Assembly: GCF_963675165.1 (NCBI RefSeq)
Contig: NC_087390.1
Coordinates: 1,321,501 to 1,385,500, forward strand
DNA length: 64,000 nt
Source: Halichondria panicea
Lineage: Eukaryota > Porifera > Demospongiae > Suberitida > Halichondriidae
Direction of reading: 5' to 3'
Below the pieces are notes generated by a model. The model was not told where the DNA came from and did no database searches. It saw nothing but the letters and a program-made list of their open reading frames with translations. Positions 1 to 11,335 of the stretch are shown piece after piece (position 1 is the first letter of the stretch; each line of letters starts with the position of its first letter). Made by a program: the position numbers and the translations under genes.

Positions 1-235
1 CTATATTCCCAGTCTTCATGTATTGGCGATTATGCACAAAAACATTTGATATAATTATGTTTTTCCCCTTTGTATATTATTGGCTTCGTTACATAATTAT
101 GTGCTAGTTATGGGGGGGCCTATAAACTGTATAAGGATAGCCTCTAAACCAACCCCTCCCCCATGCACACTCACACACACACACACACACACACCCACAC
201 ACACACACACCCACACACACACACACACACACCAG

Positions 236-451
236 TTGTTTGCAGCCAGCTATGGACAGTTTGACAAGCTGAGGAAGAAAGAAGCTTTTCTCGACCAATT
301 CAAGAAACAGCCAATGTTCAGTGATGACCTATCAGAGCTTGATGACTCACGGAGGGTGGTCCAAGAGGTCATTGACGAGTACAGAGCCTCCACTGAACCA
401 GACTACATCACCAGGGGAACATCAATAGGACTCGTAAGACTATCACTATAA
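236..451 (+). CDS. Last exon of a second gamma-tubulin copy (partial gene at window edge)
   Basis: This exon starts after a CA-rich tract ending in CAG and reads in phase 0 to a TAA stop. It encodes the gamma-tubulin C-terminus, from the LFAAS segment through [13 protein letters not shown] to the PDYITRGTS tail. It is almost identical to exon 12 of the complete gene at 47,682-47,897; a Cys in that copy is Tyr here (SYGQFD versus SCGQFD). Exon 11 and everything upstream would lie left of the window, so I cannot tell whether the second copy is a full gene or only a duplicated 3' end. An AATAAA at 906-911 could serve as its polyadenylation signal. Confidence 0.85.
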   Translation: MFAASYGQFDKLRKKEAFLDQFKKQPMFSDDLSELDDSRRVVQEVIDEYRASTEPDYITRGTSIGLVRLSL

Positions 452-935
452 ATGTTGTTCTACATCGATAAACTTTTCTCATTACTCCATTCTCACTAAC
501 CACTTGAAGCACATGATTTGTACCGGTAACAAGAAAAATTGGTGAATGAGCCATTTAATAAATCCAATTGGCATTTTTAATTTGGCACCTCAGGCGTGCA
601 AGTGCGTCCACTGGTAAATTTTACTTTGATTTGGCCATCTTTGGCTTTGTTATACACCTGTATAGATCATGTCAACAGCCGAGGGTTAGCACTTCAGTAC
701 TCTACTTACCTCGTTGTACAGTGTATTCCACGCATTATGTGGGATTATGTACAGCAAGTAATCACACTCCTCTCCATACAGGGTGGTGCCAAGCCCTGAC
801 GCTATCACTTACAGCATATGAACATTTATCTGCTAACTCTTGTACTATATTATACTGTTATAATTATTATACTTATTATCGATTACCGTGAATTTATTAT
901 CGTGCAATAAAACACAATGCAGGCAAACCCACCGC

Positions 936-982
936 TAGCCTCGAATCCACAAAGATTAATTACGGGCGTGGATTCGAGGCTA
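936..982. mobile_element. 47-bp mini palindromic element, TAGCCTCG family
   Basis: Starts TAGCCTCGAATCCA and ends with the inverted copy. Flanks ACCCACCGC and ACCCATTGC match at 7 of 9 positions, consistent with an old 9-bp target-site duplication. The same element is present in A' (about 48,394-48,440), so it predates the duplication. Confidence 0.75.
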
Positions 983-1140
983 ACCCATTGCCAATCATAA
1001 TTTATTCATGACGTGTAAGTTCTTCTTCTCTTTTAGTGCCTCTAAATCAAGGGCGCCGCATGCATGCATAATTATATGTCATGAGCATGAGACACAACTG
1101 TGCAGTTATAGCCTGAATGTACTGTACGTAGGCTGACAAA

Positions 1141-4100
1141 ATGAGACTTGACAAAGAAAAATGGCGTTTGAGAGTGAATGGATTTCTCACTCAAATACTT
1201 GCTCCAATGATGTTCTCCATCAGTGGTACATTATACCTCTCTTCGTTGCATAGGTTTGTCACTAACCCAAAGAAGGCAGGCATCAATGAAACCACACTCC
1301 AGCAGGTACTGAAAGTCAGTGTGTACAATGATACCTGCATGCCAGTCACGTTGTAGTTACAGTTTACAGTTACAGTTAGGGCCATGCAGTTACTCTGTAT
1401 ATAGCCTGACACAACTTTATGTATAGGCCTATATATATGTACGTAGAAGCTACAAGCAAAATTATCATACAGGCTGAGCAATAAAGGATCATTTTAATAT
1501 GCTATAGTGCATGCATAGTCTACTGTAGCCTCGATTCCAAGCCGCTGAGAAAGGCAAGGGGCTGGAGTCGAGGCTACTGTGGATGGTACCCGATATATAT
1601 ACCTGTGCTTTGGGTACTATACATCTTCAGTTGGACTGCAGACTTTTAGATACCGTATATATAGCGGGTAATTTTCGTGGTGTAAAAATTCGTTATTTTG
1701 TGGTCAAGCTGACCTCCACGAAATTTTAACGGAGGGATGGCTTACCGAATGCAGTGGAGGCAACGAGACTAAACGAAATTTATACTCATGAAAATCACCG
1801 TTTTCCAATTTTTTACCCCACGAAAATTACCTGCTATTGGGTATAATAATTATAGCTGTTATATACCACGTATGTGGTAGCCTTTTTATTATGACAGTTA
1901 GGAGTTAGGTGCAAGCACTATATACTGAACTTCTATGCCCAGGTGGAGCCTGGATTAGATGAGTCGGAAACAATGTACGCACTGCTGATAACTATTTATT
2001 CCTGCGGCGAACTTACAGGAGGATTGCTGTCAGGTTTTTTAACTAAATGCATCCCGAATTGGTACCAGTTTGTATTTGCCATATCTCTGCACACGATTGG
2101 CTACGTGTTGTACGGTGTTGCAACTAACGGTGGGATACTAATGATTGGCATGTTCCTGGCTGGATACTATTTGGGAGCACAAATCACACTCAGTATGAAC
2201 TACGCAACAGAAATGAGTGTCGAGTATGTGAATCTACTGAAGGAAGTAAAGAATGAAAAAGATGAAAATTTTGAATATGAGAAGAAAGTGGTGAAAACTC
2301 GTAACTTCCTATATTCAGTCTACTCCATCAGCGTTGGGCTTGTCGTTGGTCCTAGTAAGCAATAATTATACACAAAAGCTTATAGACTGCCATCTAATAA
2401 ATTGACTTTGTTGGTACCAATTTCATACAACATTACACTTTCTACTCATTCTGTAGGTGTTTCAGTAATATTTTCTAACCTTCCAATTGAGCAGTATCGA
2501 TCGATTGCTTGGTTCAATGTAGCTTTTGGAGTTATATTGTTGATCTTGTTCTGTTTTCTCTTCCGTGGAGAGAGTAAATGGAACAGAACTAATTGTCATG
2601 AGCTTTGTGTCCGCTCAAAAAACAACTCAAGTTCGGCCAAGCCTGGACCACTGCAAATATTCATATCCTTTCAGCATTATTACCAATGCAAGTACATATA
2701 TCGATAGCATTATAGCCAGAGCATGAATATGATAGAACCTATATACTGTAATTTCTAGCAATCCTTAACAATATCTGTTCACATTATTGTGAGTATGCAC
2801 TTGCTATCGTTCGTACAAATGCTGAAGTGGGCATATTTTGAAGCCCTAATGAATCCAATTCTAAGTGATTCCTTTGGGTTCTCTCTAAACACATCTTCCT
2901 ACGTCTTCTTGGGGGTGGCTATCTCAAGCATTCTAGGCTCCATCTTACTGTAAGTAATTTATTTGTCAACTTAAGCCCGTTTACACGAGACTTTTAATCC
3001 GGATTAGAATCCAGGATTAAATCCAATTACCGCATTTGTCTAAACGGGCCTTATCTGTCTACCACTTCTAGCCTCTGGAGGTGGTTCAGATTCTACACTT
3101 ATACTCATTAAAGCGGTTTAGCTGTGAGAAAACACAAATGGCTAATCTGAGGTGTGTCATGTTTGCTAATAGAGTAAGCTTGTAGCTTCTTAGCTATCAG
3201 CCATTGTTTGCGCAAAAACAATCAGTGGTCATTTTACTATATGCCCATGCATGCATGTATGCACTACTCGGAAAAATCTGGCCCGGATCCGACCCGAATT
3301 AGGTGTCGTGTAAACGGGACTTTAGATGTGAGTAAAATAATACTTACCTTTCATAAACGGGTCCTACAATTTTAGCGAAATTGTAGGAATCTCAAATAAA
3401 TGTATATACTTGTAAATCTGAGTCCAATCAACCTTAAAACTGATACTTATATACTTGTGCTAATGGAAATCCACCAAAATCAGTACCCTAAAATCTGAAA
3501 TTACTACCCATCTTTAGTAGGTATAACCATGCTCAAATAATTATGCTCTATACAGGGTCTTGTTACAAAGAATCAAAATCAGTACACAGATGGGAGCTTT
3601 CATTGGTATTTCAATGACAATTGCAGGATACTTCTTGGTAACAGATTGGCAGGCTATACCTTATGATCCATGCACTGAGTACAGTCCGTTCCATCATCCA
3701 GATCGCTTTCAAAACAACCACTCAAGTCTAGGAATGTTAACACCTTTGGATAATACTCCAGATCGCTTTCAAAACAACCACTCAAGTCTAGGAATGTTAA
3801 CACCTTTGGATAATACTCCCCAAAGTTGGCCTGCTCTCTTAAATAATCGTGCACACATGGATATTGAGTTGGATTTTAGCGATCGAACGTACACAGAAAT
3901 TGCTTACCACTTTAATTTCAGCTGCTACGTTGATGAATTTTGCCCATTTTGCACCGAGAAATCTACCAGCAAGCACCGGTGTTTGTCGTTTGTAGTTAAA
4001 GGTGAAAACGAATCCTCAGAACAGGTGCTCGATGTGTTTTCCTGTTCTTTAGCTCCTCCTTTACAAAATATTTGCCTCAGTATTTCTCATCATCAATCAA

Positions 4101-5021
4101 CTGATTCTGAGGAAGTTGAAAATTTAAATGGAAATCGTTTTGTAGCCGGTGTTCAAAGCTTATTGGTACTCCCTCAAGATGTGTACTCCACTGCAAGCAA
4201 TGCCTGTATAAATGCCAATGTATCAATTAGTGGAGAGTGTCATTGGATACCGTTGTCAAGTGGTGAGGAATGTGTGGATTGTCCTCCTATCTGCAGAGGA
4301 AAGCAACGGACACTACTGCTACCATTGTATCTGATAGGAATGGTGCTGTTGATAGGAAGCTACCCTCTTGTCTGGGTGAATTTGGTGGCCATAGCTAACA
4401 ATCAGACTCCTGAAAGTGTTCAAGTGAGTGCTCATAGTATTGGTACCTGCATAGCCATAGATATATGAATGTTCTTATATAATTATGGCTATAATTATAA
4501 TAACGTCGATCTTTCTTTCTTATAGGGCATTGTGATAGGAAGTATCAATGTAGCAAATGGACTTGCTGAGAGTATCAGTCCTGTGGTTGGTAAGAGATGC
4601 ATGCCATTAGCTACTCCCCAGAGTAATCATACCAACATTATTATTTTTGCGGTATTGTGGTAATTTCTGTGAATAAGTACTCTTGGAAAATTGGAAAATG
4701 CAATGCCGTGCGAGTAATTACAAATGCTATGATTTCACAAGTTTAGCACCAGCAAATAAGTACCGGTATGTATGTCACCTTAATTAAGGTACATGTTACA
4801 TGCATAATGCTTTTGTCTTTTTTGCAGTCGATTTACTGTATGAAAAGACAAAGAAAAGAACTTTCGTGCCGTCTATTCTGTTTGCTCTGTTGCATATACC
4901 ATTTCTCATAGAAATTATCATATTGTACAAACCCTTAGGACCTTCATATAAGCTCACTGAATATAGTAGATCCACTCTGCCCAAAGAACAATCGTCTGGG
5001 AGAGAGTGTGATTCTCCTTGA
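1141..5021 (+). CDS. MFS transporter resembling MFSD8/CLN7 (copy A)
   Basis: Multi-exon membrane transporter. Exons by splice sites and phase: 1,141-1,305; 1,943-2,354; 2,457-about 2,573; about 2,794-2,949; 3,556-4,423; 4,526-4,589; 4,828-5,021 (TGA). Exons 1-3 encode the N-terminal half, with motifs such as SGTLYLSS, GELTGGLLSGF and VVGPS that follow MFSD8-type topology. Exon 5 encodes a long, Cys-rich loop with several N-glycosylation sequons, between TM segments. Exons 6-7 encode the last helices. In the family, MFSD8 is a lysosomal/endosomal membrane protein. The exon 3/4 join does not resolve in phase with a simple GT-AG pair, so that junction is uncertain or broken. Relative to A', exon 2 lacks 6 nt (residues Gly-Phe) and exon 5 has a 60-bp in-frame duplication. 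The MFS fold is fairly sure; the MFSD8 assignment is moderate. Confidence 0.65.
1526..1576. mobile_element. 51-bp mini palindrome, TAGCCTCG family
   Basis: Its left half matches the right terminus of the 1,070-bp element at 12,717-13,786, and its right half matches that element's left terminus, so it looks like a collapsed internal-deletion form. No 9-bp target duplication is visible. It lies in intron 1 of the MFS gene and is present in both A and A' (about 48,986-49,036). Confidence 0.7.
1651..1843. mobile_element. MITE-like inverted repeat, GCGGGTAATTTTCG family
   Basis: Begins TACCGTATATATAGCGGG and ends with an inverted counterpart (ATTACCTGCTA). Lies in intron 1 of the MFS gene. Related copies are at 49,112-49,304 (orthologous position in A') and 26,612-26,821. 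Confidence 0.7.
2974..3325. mobile_element. MITE-like element, CCCGTTTACACGA termini
   Basis: Inverted ends AGCCCGTTTACACGAGAC and its complement (GTCGTGTAAACGGGACT) bound about 350 bp in intron 4 of the MFS gene. The same element is in A' at about 50,440-50,791. No reading frame of note inside. Confidence 0.7.
3701..3820 (+). repeat. Tandem 60-bp in-frame duplication in MFS exon 5
   Basis: Two head-to-tail 60-bp copies (3,701-3,760 and 3,761-3,820) differ at the last base only. They add 20 residues (DRFQNNHSSLGMLTPLDNTP) to the extramembrane loop. Copy A' has a single unit, so the duplication arose in A, or was lost in A', after segmental duplication. Confidence 0.95.
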
Positions 5022-5162
5022 TTTACTATAATTCTCCAACATTGAAATGGTAGAATATTTATGATTTTGTATAGCCGGAGTATTCCTGCATTGACACTGT
5101 AGTGGAGAGTATGCTTTTATGCTGGTTGTCTGCAGGGAATTCAAGGATTGAGAAGCAATGTG

Positions 5163-5350
5163 TACTGGAGTTTACAGAATCTTTGCAACACACCAGTAAA
5201 AGCGTAGAGCGTTACGTGTTCCTTATGTGGATTTTGTGTATACACACTGTGGTCTGTTTTACCGCCTACTTATTAAATGTACGCATAAAAGAAACGCATA
5301 GTGCTCAACACTTTTACTGGTGTGTTGCAAAGATTCTGCAAATTCCAGTA
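5163..5350. repeat. Long stem-loop just downstream of the MFS gene
   Basis: Arms of about 43 bp (5,163-5,205 and 5,309-5,350) are inverted copies around a roughly 100-bp loop. It lies 140 bp past the MFS stop and is conserved in A' (52,576-52,763). It could be an old MITE. An open frame across it is explained by the palindrome and is not called as a gene. Confidence 0.75.
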
Positions 5351-5557
5351 AGACTCTTGGGGCATGCAAGAGTCAATAATAGACAGTCTCTTGCTTTTAC
5401 CGACTGACAATCTTTCCCTATAGTTGCTATATACACGTTGGGATATCAATAATTGTTGCAAGCTGCGCTGTACTATTAAATGCCTCTTAGCATGTTTTGT
5501 TTCACTGTGTGTATGGCCCACCCTCCCACCCAATAACTCATTTGGTCCGTTTCATAG

Positions 5558-6927
5558 CAGTCTGCCCTAAGACAAGACAGGAAGCATTACGTAATGTAAA
5601 CCTCAAATATTTTAATGATATTCATAATAATGATGTAATAAATTGTCATAAAACTACAACAAGACTCAGTCATGTGTAGCCAACTGCAGCATGAATGAAA
5701 ACAACAACAACACAAGGTATGTATGAGAATAATGATGTGCTGTATAAGCTAGATCAAGCTGTCCAGATCTGTGTAATCTATGTTTGTAGCACTACCATCA
5801 TCCACTGTGGTTTGTTGACATAATATTATCGTCTGTCACTGTCAGTTTCAGATTCTGAGTGTGGATCTTCATTAGAGGTCGCTGTATTTTTACAGTCCTG
5901 GCATCATAATTTTCTTTCTTCTTTACATGCAGGGCAAAATTGAAAGATGAACTGAGCTAGTGGAGGTGGATGGCCTGGATAATTATTCCCTTATATTTTA
6001 TTAGTGCTAGCTCATATAATACACCGGGCTAGAATTATATGTGTATTATGCTCACTCATATGACTTGTTTTCTTGTTGCATGCTGCACTGTACTTACCTA
6101 GTGAAAGGTTTTTGTTGTGTAAACTTTCTCTGACCACACGGTGAAGCCAGGCTGATAATAACATTTTTGTGGTCATGTACCTCAATTAACACTGTAGTGA
6201 AGCACAGTTCACGGTGATTTTTTCTGGATTTCCAAAGCTCATAACACAGACCATTTACTGAGCTAGAACTTGTTACTTGGATATGTATCAGTTCAATATG
6301 GAATGTGTTGACTCTGCAAGTTTGGAATAGATTGAGATAGTGTGAACAGCTTGCACAAACTGTCGAAGTTGGCCCATTCTGAATAGTCTCTGTGGTTGGT
6401 GGTACTCATGGCTCCATATCTCCAGATGTGAAAGGAATCAGTGATTGCTCAAAGTATCAAATAGTACATCTGATTAATGTGCATGCTTTGGCAGCAAACT
6501 AGAAGGCTTGAAGTCATTCATGATGTGTTCTATGCTCTTGTCAAGTTGTGTATTAATGTCGAACTTTGTGTAGCTGGTCTGCCAACACCGTTCATTTGTA
6601 TGGCAATTACCTTGAATATGTTGTTATTTAGATCCTTGTTAATCGTTCAACCAATTTTTAGCTTGCTACGTTGATGGTGAACAGCTTGCTCAAACTCTCG
6701 AACTTCCCGTAATCATTTTACACAACTTTATGCTATTTGGACCCATTTTCTCAATTCAAAGTGTTATCCATATGTTAAACTGTATTCTTGTTACATATTT
6801 CAACTTAGCTAGCTCTAAAAACCTTTATTTATAACAAAAATAAAGAAAAACTGTTCTCATTAATATATTCATGAGGCAACTTGTAGCACTTCCTGTCTTA
6901 CAACATTTGGGGTCTTAGGGCAGACTG
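5558..6927. mobile_element. 1,370-bp non-autonomous DNA transposon with 3-bp target duplication
   Basis: Ends are inverted copies of CAGTCTGCCCTAAGAC, with a second short match (AAGACAGGAAG) a little further in. The element is flanked by TAG on both sides (5,555-5,557 and 6,928-6,930). Copy A' at about 52,966 has the uninterrupted sequence with a single TAG, which is a direct empty-site proof of insertion. No transposase frame is visible. The 3-bp duplication is reminiscent of PIF/Harbinger elements (inference). Confidence 0.92.
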
Positions 6928-7311
6928 TAGGCTACTACCTTTCCACTAGTTGTGGGAAGAAAACCTAAGAATTTACTATGGAATTCATAAATTCACTAAA
7001 AAATACAGTTATGTTTTTTTTATAGTTGACCAATTAGAAAAGTTTGACGTCATTGGGCAACAAGTTAGTTATTGCAGGCACCCTCATGCAATATAATGCA
7101 CTGGATGACATAATAATGCCCGAGATTGTGCTGCTAATATACTTATTCCACTGTGTTGTTGTATACATGCAATTTGTCAATGGACACCAATCCTTTTTCA
7201 TTATCTTTGAACTTGTATTACAATTGTTGACATGTACAAAATAATACTGAAACTAGATCTACATTCTTACATGACATAAATTTTTTTTGGGAGAAATCTG
7301 TTGATCTAATA

Positions 7312-8543
7312 CAGTGCAACAACCAAAGAGAGTAGATTTTTTTTATTTTTCACATTTTGTGGCATATCTTCTGAAGTAAAAGTGATATGATCTATTTGAG
7401 TGCAGGTACTGAAAGTTTAACTATTGGCGCTTCCATTGGACCACCACCTGTTACATCATATGACATCATCATTATGAAATGGCTGTCTGAAGATGTGTAC
7501 CTCCAAAAATATGTTAGGAATAGAAGTAGCTTATTTGTTTGAGTTAAGATCTGAAATTTGTTGTGTATGTACCTGAGTATATTGCTCATCTTTTGAGCTT
7601 CAACAGAAGTCTGGGCTACTAGTAAGTTCTGAGAAATACTGCATTTTGTTGTTTTTTGGTGGCAAATATGTTAGGAATACAACTTTCGATTTTATGCTAG
7701 TTAAGGTCTGATTTTTGAGAAGGATGTACTACAATAGTGTAAAATTCATTTGCACTAACTTACAGGAGCTAAACAAGTATCTTCTTTGCTAGAGCAGCCC
7801 TTCTTGTCAAAAACGGTGATTTTGCTCCGTTTTGCTACTTTTGCTGACGTATGCAATGATATTCATTGATTTGTGACATCACAAATCATCTTGTTGTTAT
7901 CTGCTACATCCAAAGGTCATGCGATGTCTACTTGCAAATACACAGTTGGTGCTGGTCATTCCGTGTCACAGGGGCGTGGCAATTGAGCTTACTACGTAGC
8001 CAAATCGCCCCAAAAGTCATAAAAAGCACTGTTTTTGACAAGATGGGCCGCTCTAGCAAAGAAGAGGCTAGCCTAACTCCTGTAAGTTAGTACAGATGAA
8101 AAGTACACTATTGTAGTACATGCTGCTCAAAAATCAGACCTTAACTAATATAAAATCTAAAGTTGTATTCCTAACATATTTGCCACCAAAAAACAACAAA
8201 ATGCAGTATTTCTCAGAACTTACTAGTAGCCCAGACTTCTGTTGAAGCTCAAAAGATGAGCAATATACTCAGGTACATACACAACAAATTTCAGATCTTA
8301 ACTCAAACAAATAAGCTACTTTTATTCCTAACATATTTTCGGAAGTACACATCTTCAGACAGCCATTTTATACTGATGATGTCATATGATGTAACAGGTG
8401 GTGGTCCAATGGAAGCGCCAATAGTTGAACTTTCAGTACCTGCACTCAAATAGATCATATCATTTTTACTTTAGAAGATATGCCACAAAATGTAAAAAAT
8501 GTGTACAAAAAAAAAAAATCTACTCTCTTTGGTTGTTGCACTG
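7312..8543. mobile_element. 1,232-bp foldback element with TA target duplication
   Basis: Almost the whole element is a palindrome: each arm is about 500 bp and starts CAGTGCAACAACCAAAGAG. The two arms even carry the same 65-codon frame in opposite directions. It is flanked by TA (7,310-7,311 and 8,544-8,545), and the empty site is preserved in A' at 53,346-53,347. TA duplication is typical of Tc1/mariner-type transposition (family knowledge). No transposase was found. Confidence 0.93.
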
Positions 8544-8725
8544 TAAACTTTAGATTGTAAGCTTACAGGTTTGTGTCTGCAAGAATAGTGCACTCAGGAT
8601 TGCAATCCATTATAAACTGTTGCCAATAGATATCGCTCTCAGTTACTGCCTATAATTATAGTTACAGTATCTTTAGTGTTTAGCAACAGTCGCTGCATGT
8701 ACAAACTTGTGTATAATTATCTGTT

Positions 8726-10287
8726 ATGAGACGAACTAACTATACGAACGGAGGCAGTCCTCTGGTATCAAGGAATGGCTGCAAGTGCAAGTACAGAGTG
8801 AGGTGGTTCTATTCCAAGGGAGCCTTTCTTGTTCTGGTCTGGGTTATGCTGTTGACTATATCCTGTGTATCAGTGTCTTCTGTGTTCCGTCAACGATCTG
8901 ATGTAAAATTTGTCATTTCAAAATGGCTACCTGCTATCCCAATTGTGTTTGGTTTGTTTGGAACTGTTTTCTCAGGATGGCTAGCCGACGCTAAGCTGGG
9001 GAACTACAGAGTGATGAAATACAGTTTTGTACTGTTATTCTTCCTTTGTTTGTTTTCTAGTGCCTTCACCCTAGTTCCTAACATTACTCATTATGTATAT
9101 GTTGTGAGTGTCTTGTATTGCATAGGTGGGATTCTCTTTCTAGTAGCTGCAGTAGCATGCTTTGTTACCTCACTACAACTAGTCTAGGCCTGGATCAAAT
9201 GCCTCATGCTTCATCTTCCAATATCACTAGTTTTATTGCCTGGTTTGCATTCTGTATCTATGCTGGTATTTGGATCCCTTTTGTTGTCGATTTGCCCATT
9301 ATATCAGATGTTTTGTGTATCAGTCGTTCATCATACTGGGTTGTCCAACTGTACAGTTTGCTGTCACCTTTGTGCACGAGTGTTGTTCTTGTTCTTGACT
9401 TTCTCCTAGCTAAAAAATGGCTGATAATTGAGCCAAAGTCACCTCAGTCCTTCAAAACCATCTACCATGTTCTCAAGTTTGCTGCCAAGCATAAAGCTCC
9501 CCTCAATCGCAGTGCTCTCACATACTGGGAGGAAGACGTACCTTCAAGAATAGACCTGGGAAAGTCGAGATACGGTGGACCATTCACTACAGAGCAAGTT
9601 GAAGATGTGAAAACCATCCTACATTTGTTGCCCCTCTGCTTAACTCTATGGCTTCTCGGGTGCTCGCTTGCATTCTTCCATCCACTAAACTATGCTAGTG
9701 TTTATCCCCCAGATTGGAAGCATTATGTTTCAAGGCTTCTGGCTTTATTCACGTATCACCATTTGTGGTGTGGTATGGTTTGGACTGTCTTTTATGAGTT
9801 TGTGCTATACCCAGTGATACGTAATAAACTTCCCAGCATTCTTAGAAGAATTGGGATAATTTCTCTCTTCATTACAACTCTCAGTGTTGTGTTTCTAATT
9901 CTGGAACTAGTACAAAACAATTACGGTGATAAATTAGTTGCCAAATATGTTACAATCGTTTTGAATTCAATTTCTACTGGTGTGCTCACAATGTTCCTTG
10001 CTAGTACCGTGATGGAGTTAGTTTGTGCTCAAGCTCCATACAACACGAGAGGATTGTTTGGAGGATGTATGGTGTTGGTGTTATTCTCATCTCTTGTTAT
10101 TGGCGAGATTTTTCCACCGAAAAACACATTAACAATATATGGGGTTAGAGTAGGCATCAGTCTGCTTGGATTCATCCTGTACTGCCTCCTGGCTCACTGG
10201 TACAAGAGGAGAGTTAGAGACGAGGACTACAATGCACACAGAGTGGTGGAGGAGGTCTATGATCGATATTTGTCAGCTCAGCACTGA
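8726..10287 (+). pseudogene. POT/PTR (SLC15-like) transporter, copy A, frameshifted
   Basis: This is the intronless copy matching the intact gene at 53,524-55,083. A 4-bp insertion near 9,183-9,186 (TCTA between CTAG and GGCC) shifts the frame, and a stop follows at 9,185-9,187 after 153 codons. The remaining two thirds stay open in another frame from about 9,190 to the TGA at 10,287, including the family segment NRSALTYWEEDVPSR and YGGPFTTEQVEDVK. Other differences from A' are mostly single substitutions. The break is recent, because the downstream frame has no further stops. A sequencing or assembly error is possible, so the pseudogene call depends on that 4-bp indel being real. Confidence 0.85.
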
Positions 10288-10639
10288 CTACTGTTATTCA
10301 TATTATGTGTTTGTCGATCATGTATGTTCAGAACAATTGTATGCATGCTTAGTTTATGTACAACGTTTCACTGTTATAATATTTTAAACATACAGTGTTT
10401 ACACATGCACATAATCAATATTATGATATTAATTGTCAATGGACACCTTTGATAATCTTCGTGCTTGTATTATGGATTTTAGTAAGAATATACTGAAAGT
10501 ACGCGATTAATAGCAACATGATAATGATTCATAACCATTTGGGAGAAATCTATAGTCTCCTTTTTATAATGACTGATTACACTAGAACTATGCTCAGCAT
10601 TTACAGGTGTATCTCCATGGGGACTACAATGCAATCCAA

Positions 10640-11335
10640 TAGAAAGTGTGAATGCACAGTATAAGTGTTTTAGCAACCCTGTGTCTGTTATGACAACTAA
10701 CTCTACGACGAATGGAGGCAGCTCTTTGATATCAAGGAATGGCTGCAAGTACAAGTACAGAGTGAGGTGGTTCTATTCCAAGGGGCCTTTCTTGTTCTGG
10801 TCTGGATTATGCTGTTGACTATATCCTGTATATCAGTGTTTCATATGCTCCATCAACAACTTGCAAATCTCAATTTTGTAATTCAGAAATGGTTGATTAC
10901 TATCCCATGCACTTGTGTTTGGTTTGTTGGGATCTGTTTTCTCAGGATGATGGCTAGCCGACGCTAAGCTGGGAAACTACAGAGTGATGAAATACAGTTT
11001 TATACTGTTATTCCTCATAAGTTTGCTTTCTAGTGCCTTCACCCTAGTTCCTGCATGACATTACTCATTACGTGTATGTTGTGAGTGTCTTGTATTGCAT
11101 AGGTGGGAGTCTCTTTGTAGTAGCTGCAGTAGCATGCTTGGTTACCTCACTACAACTAGGCCTGGATCAGATGCCTGATGCTTCATCTTCCAATATCACT
11201 AGTTTTATTGCCTGGTTTGTATTCAGTAGTATCTATGCTATATATATGGTTTGTATATTCAGTAGTATCTATGCTGGTGTTTGGATATCTGATTAATTCT
11301 GGTATTTTTTGTAATAGTCGATTATCATACTCAGG
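10640..11335 (+). pseudogene. POT-like pseudogene fragment (5' part only)
   Basis: Matches the first third of the POT-like gene (NGCKYKYRVRWFYSKG, then the first membrane segments, through the LGLDQMPDASSSN region) but has a 1-bp deletion at the YSKG position, a stop after the SRR codons, and an in-line partial duplication around 11,221-11,280 (FSSIYA repeated). It ends abruptly near 11,335, where MFS exon 2 sequence begins. An equivalent lies at 55,440-56,135 in A', so the decay predates the segmental duplication. Confidence 0.85.

Noticed and set aside
80-451. Long frames running through CA/GT dinucleotide tracts (also near 27,100, 28,250 and 47,400-47,700)
   Set aside because: The N-terminal parts are translated microsatellite; only the exon 12 portion downstream of the CAG acceptor is supported.
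5102-5407. 101-codon frame downstream of the MFS gene (also 52,515-52,820)
   Set aside because: It runs across both arms of a stem-loop, and the reverse strand is open too. No domain is seen.
7392-8453. Two identical 65-codon frames in opposite orientations
   Set aside because: They are the two arms of the palindromic element at 7,312-8,543, not independent genes.
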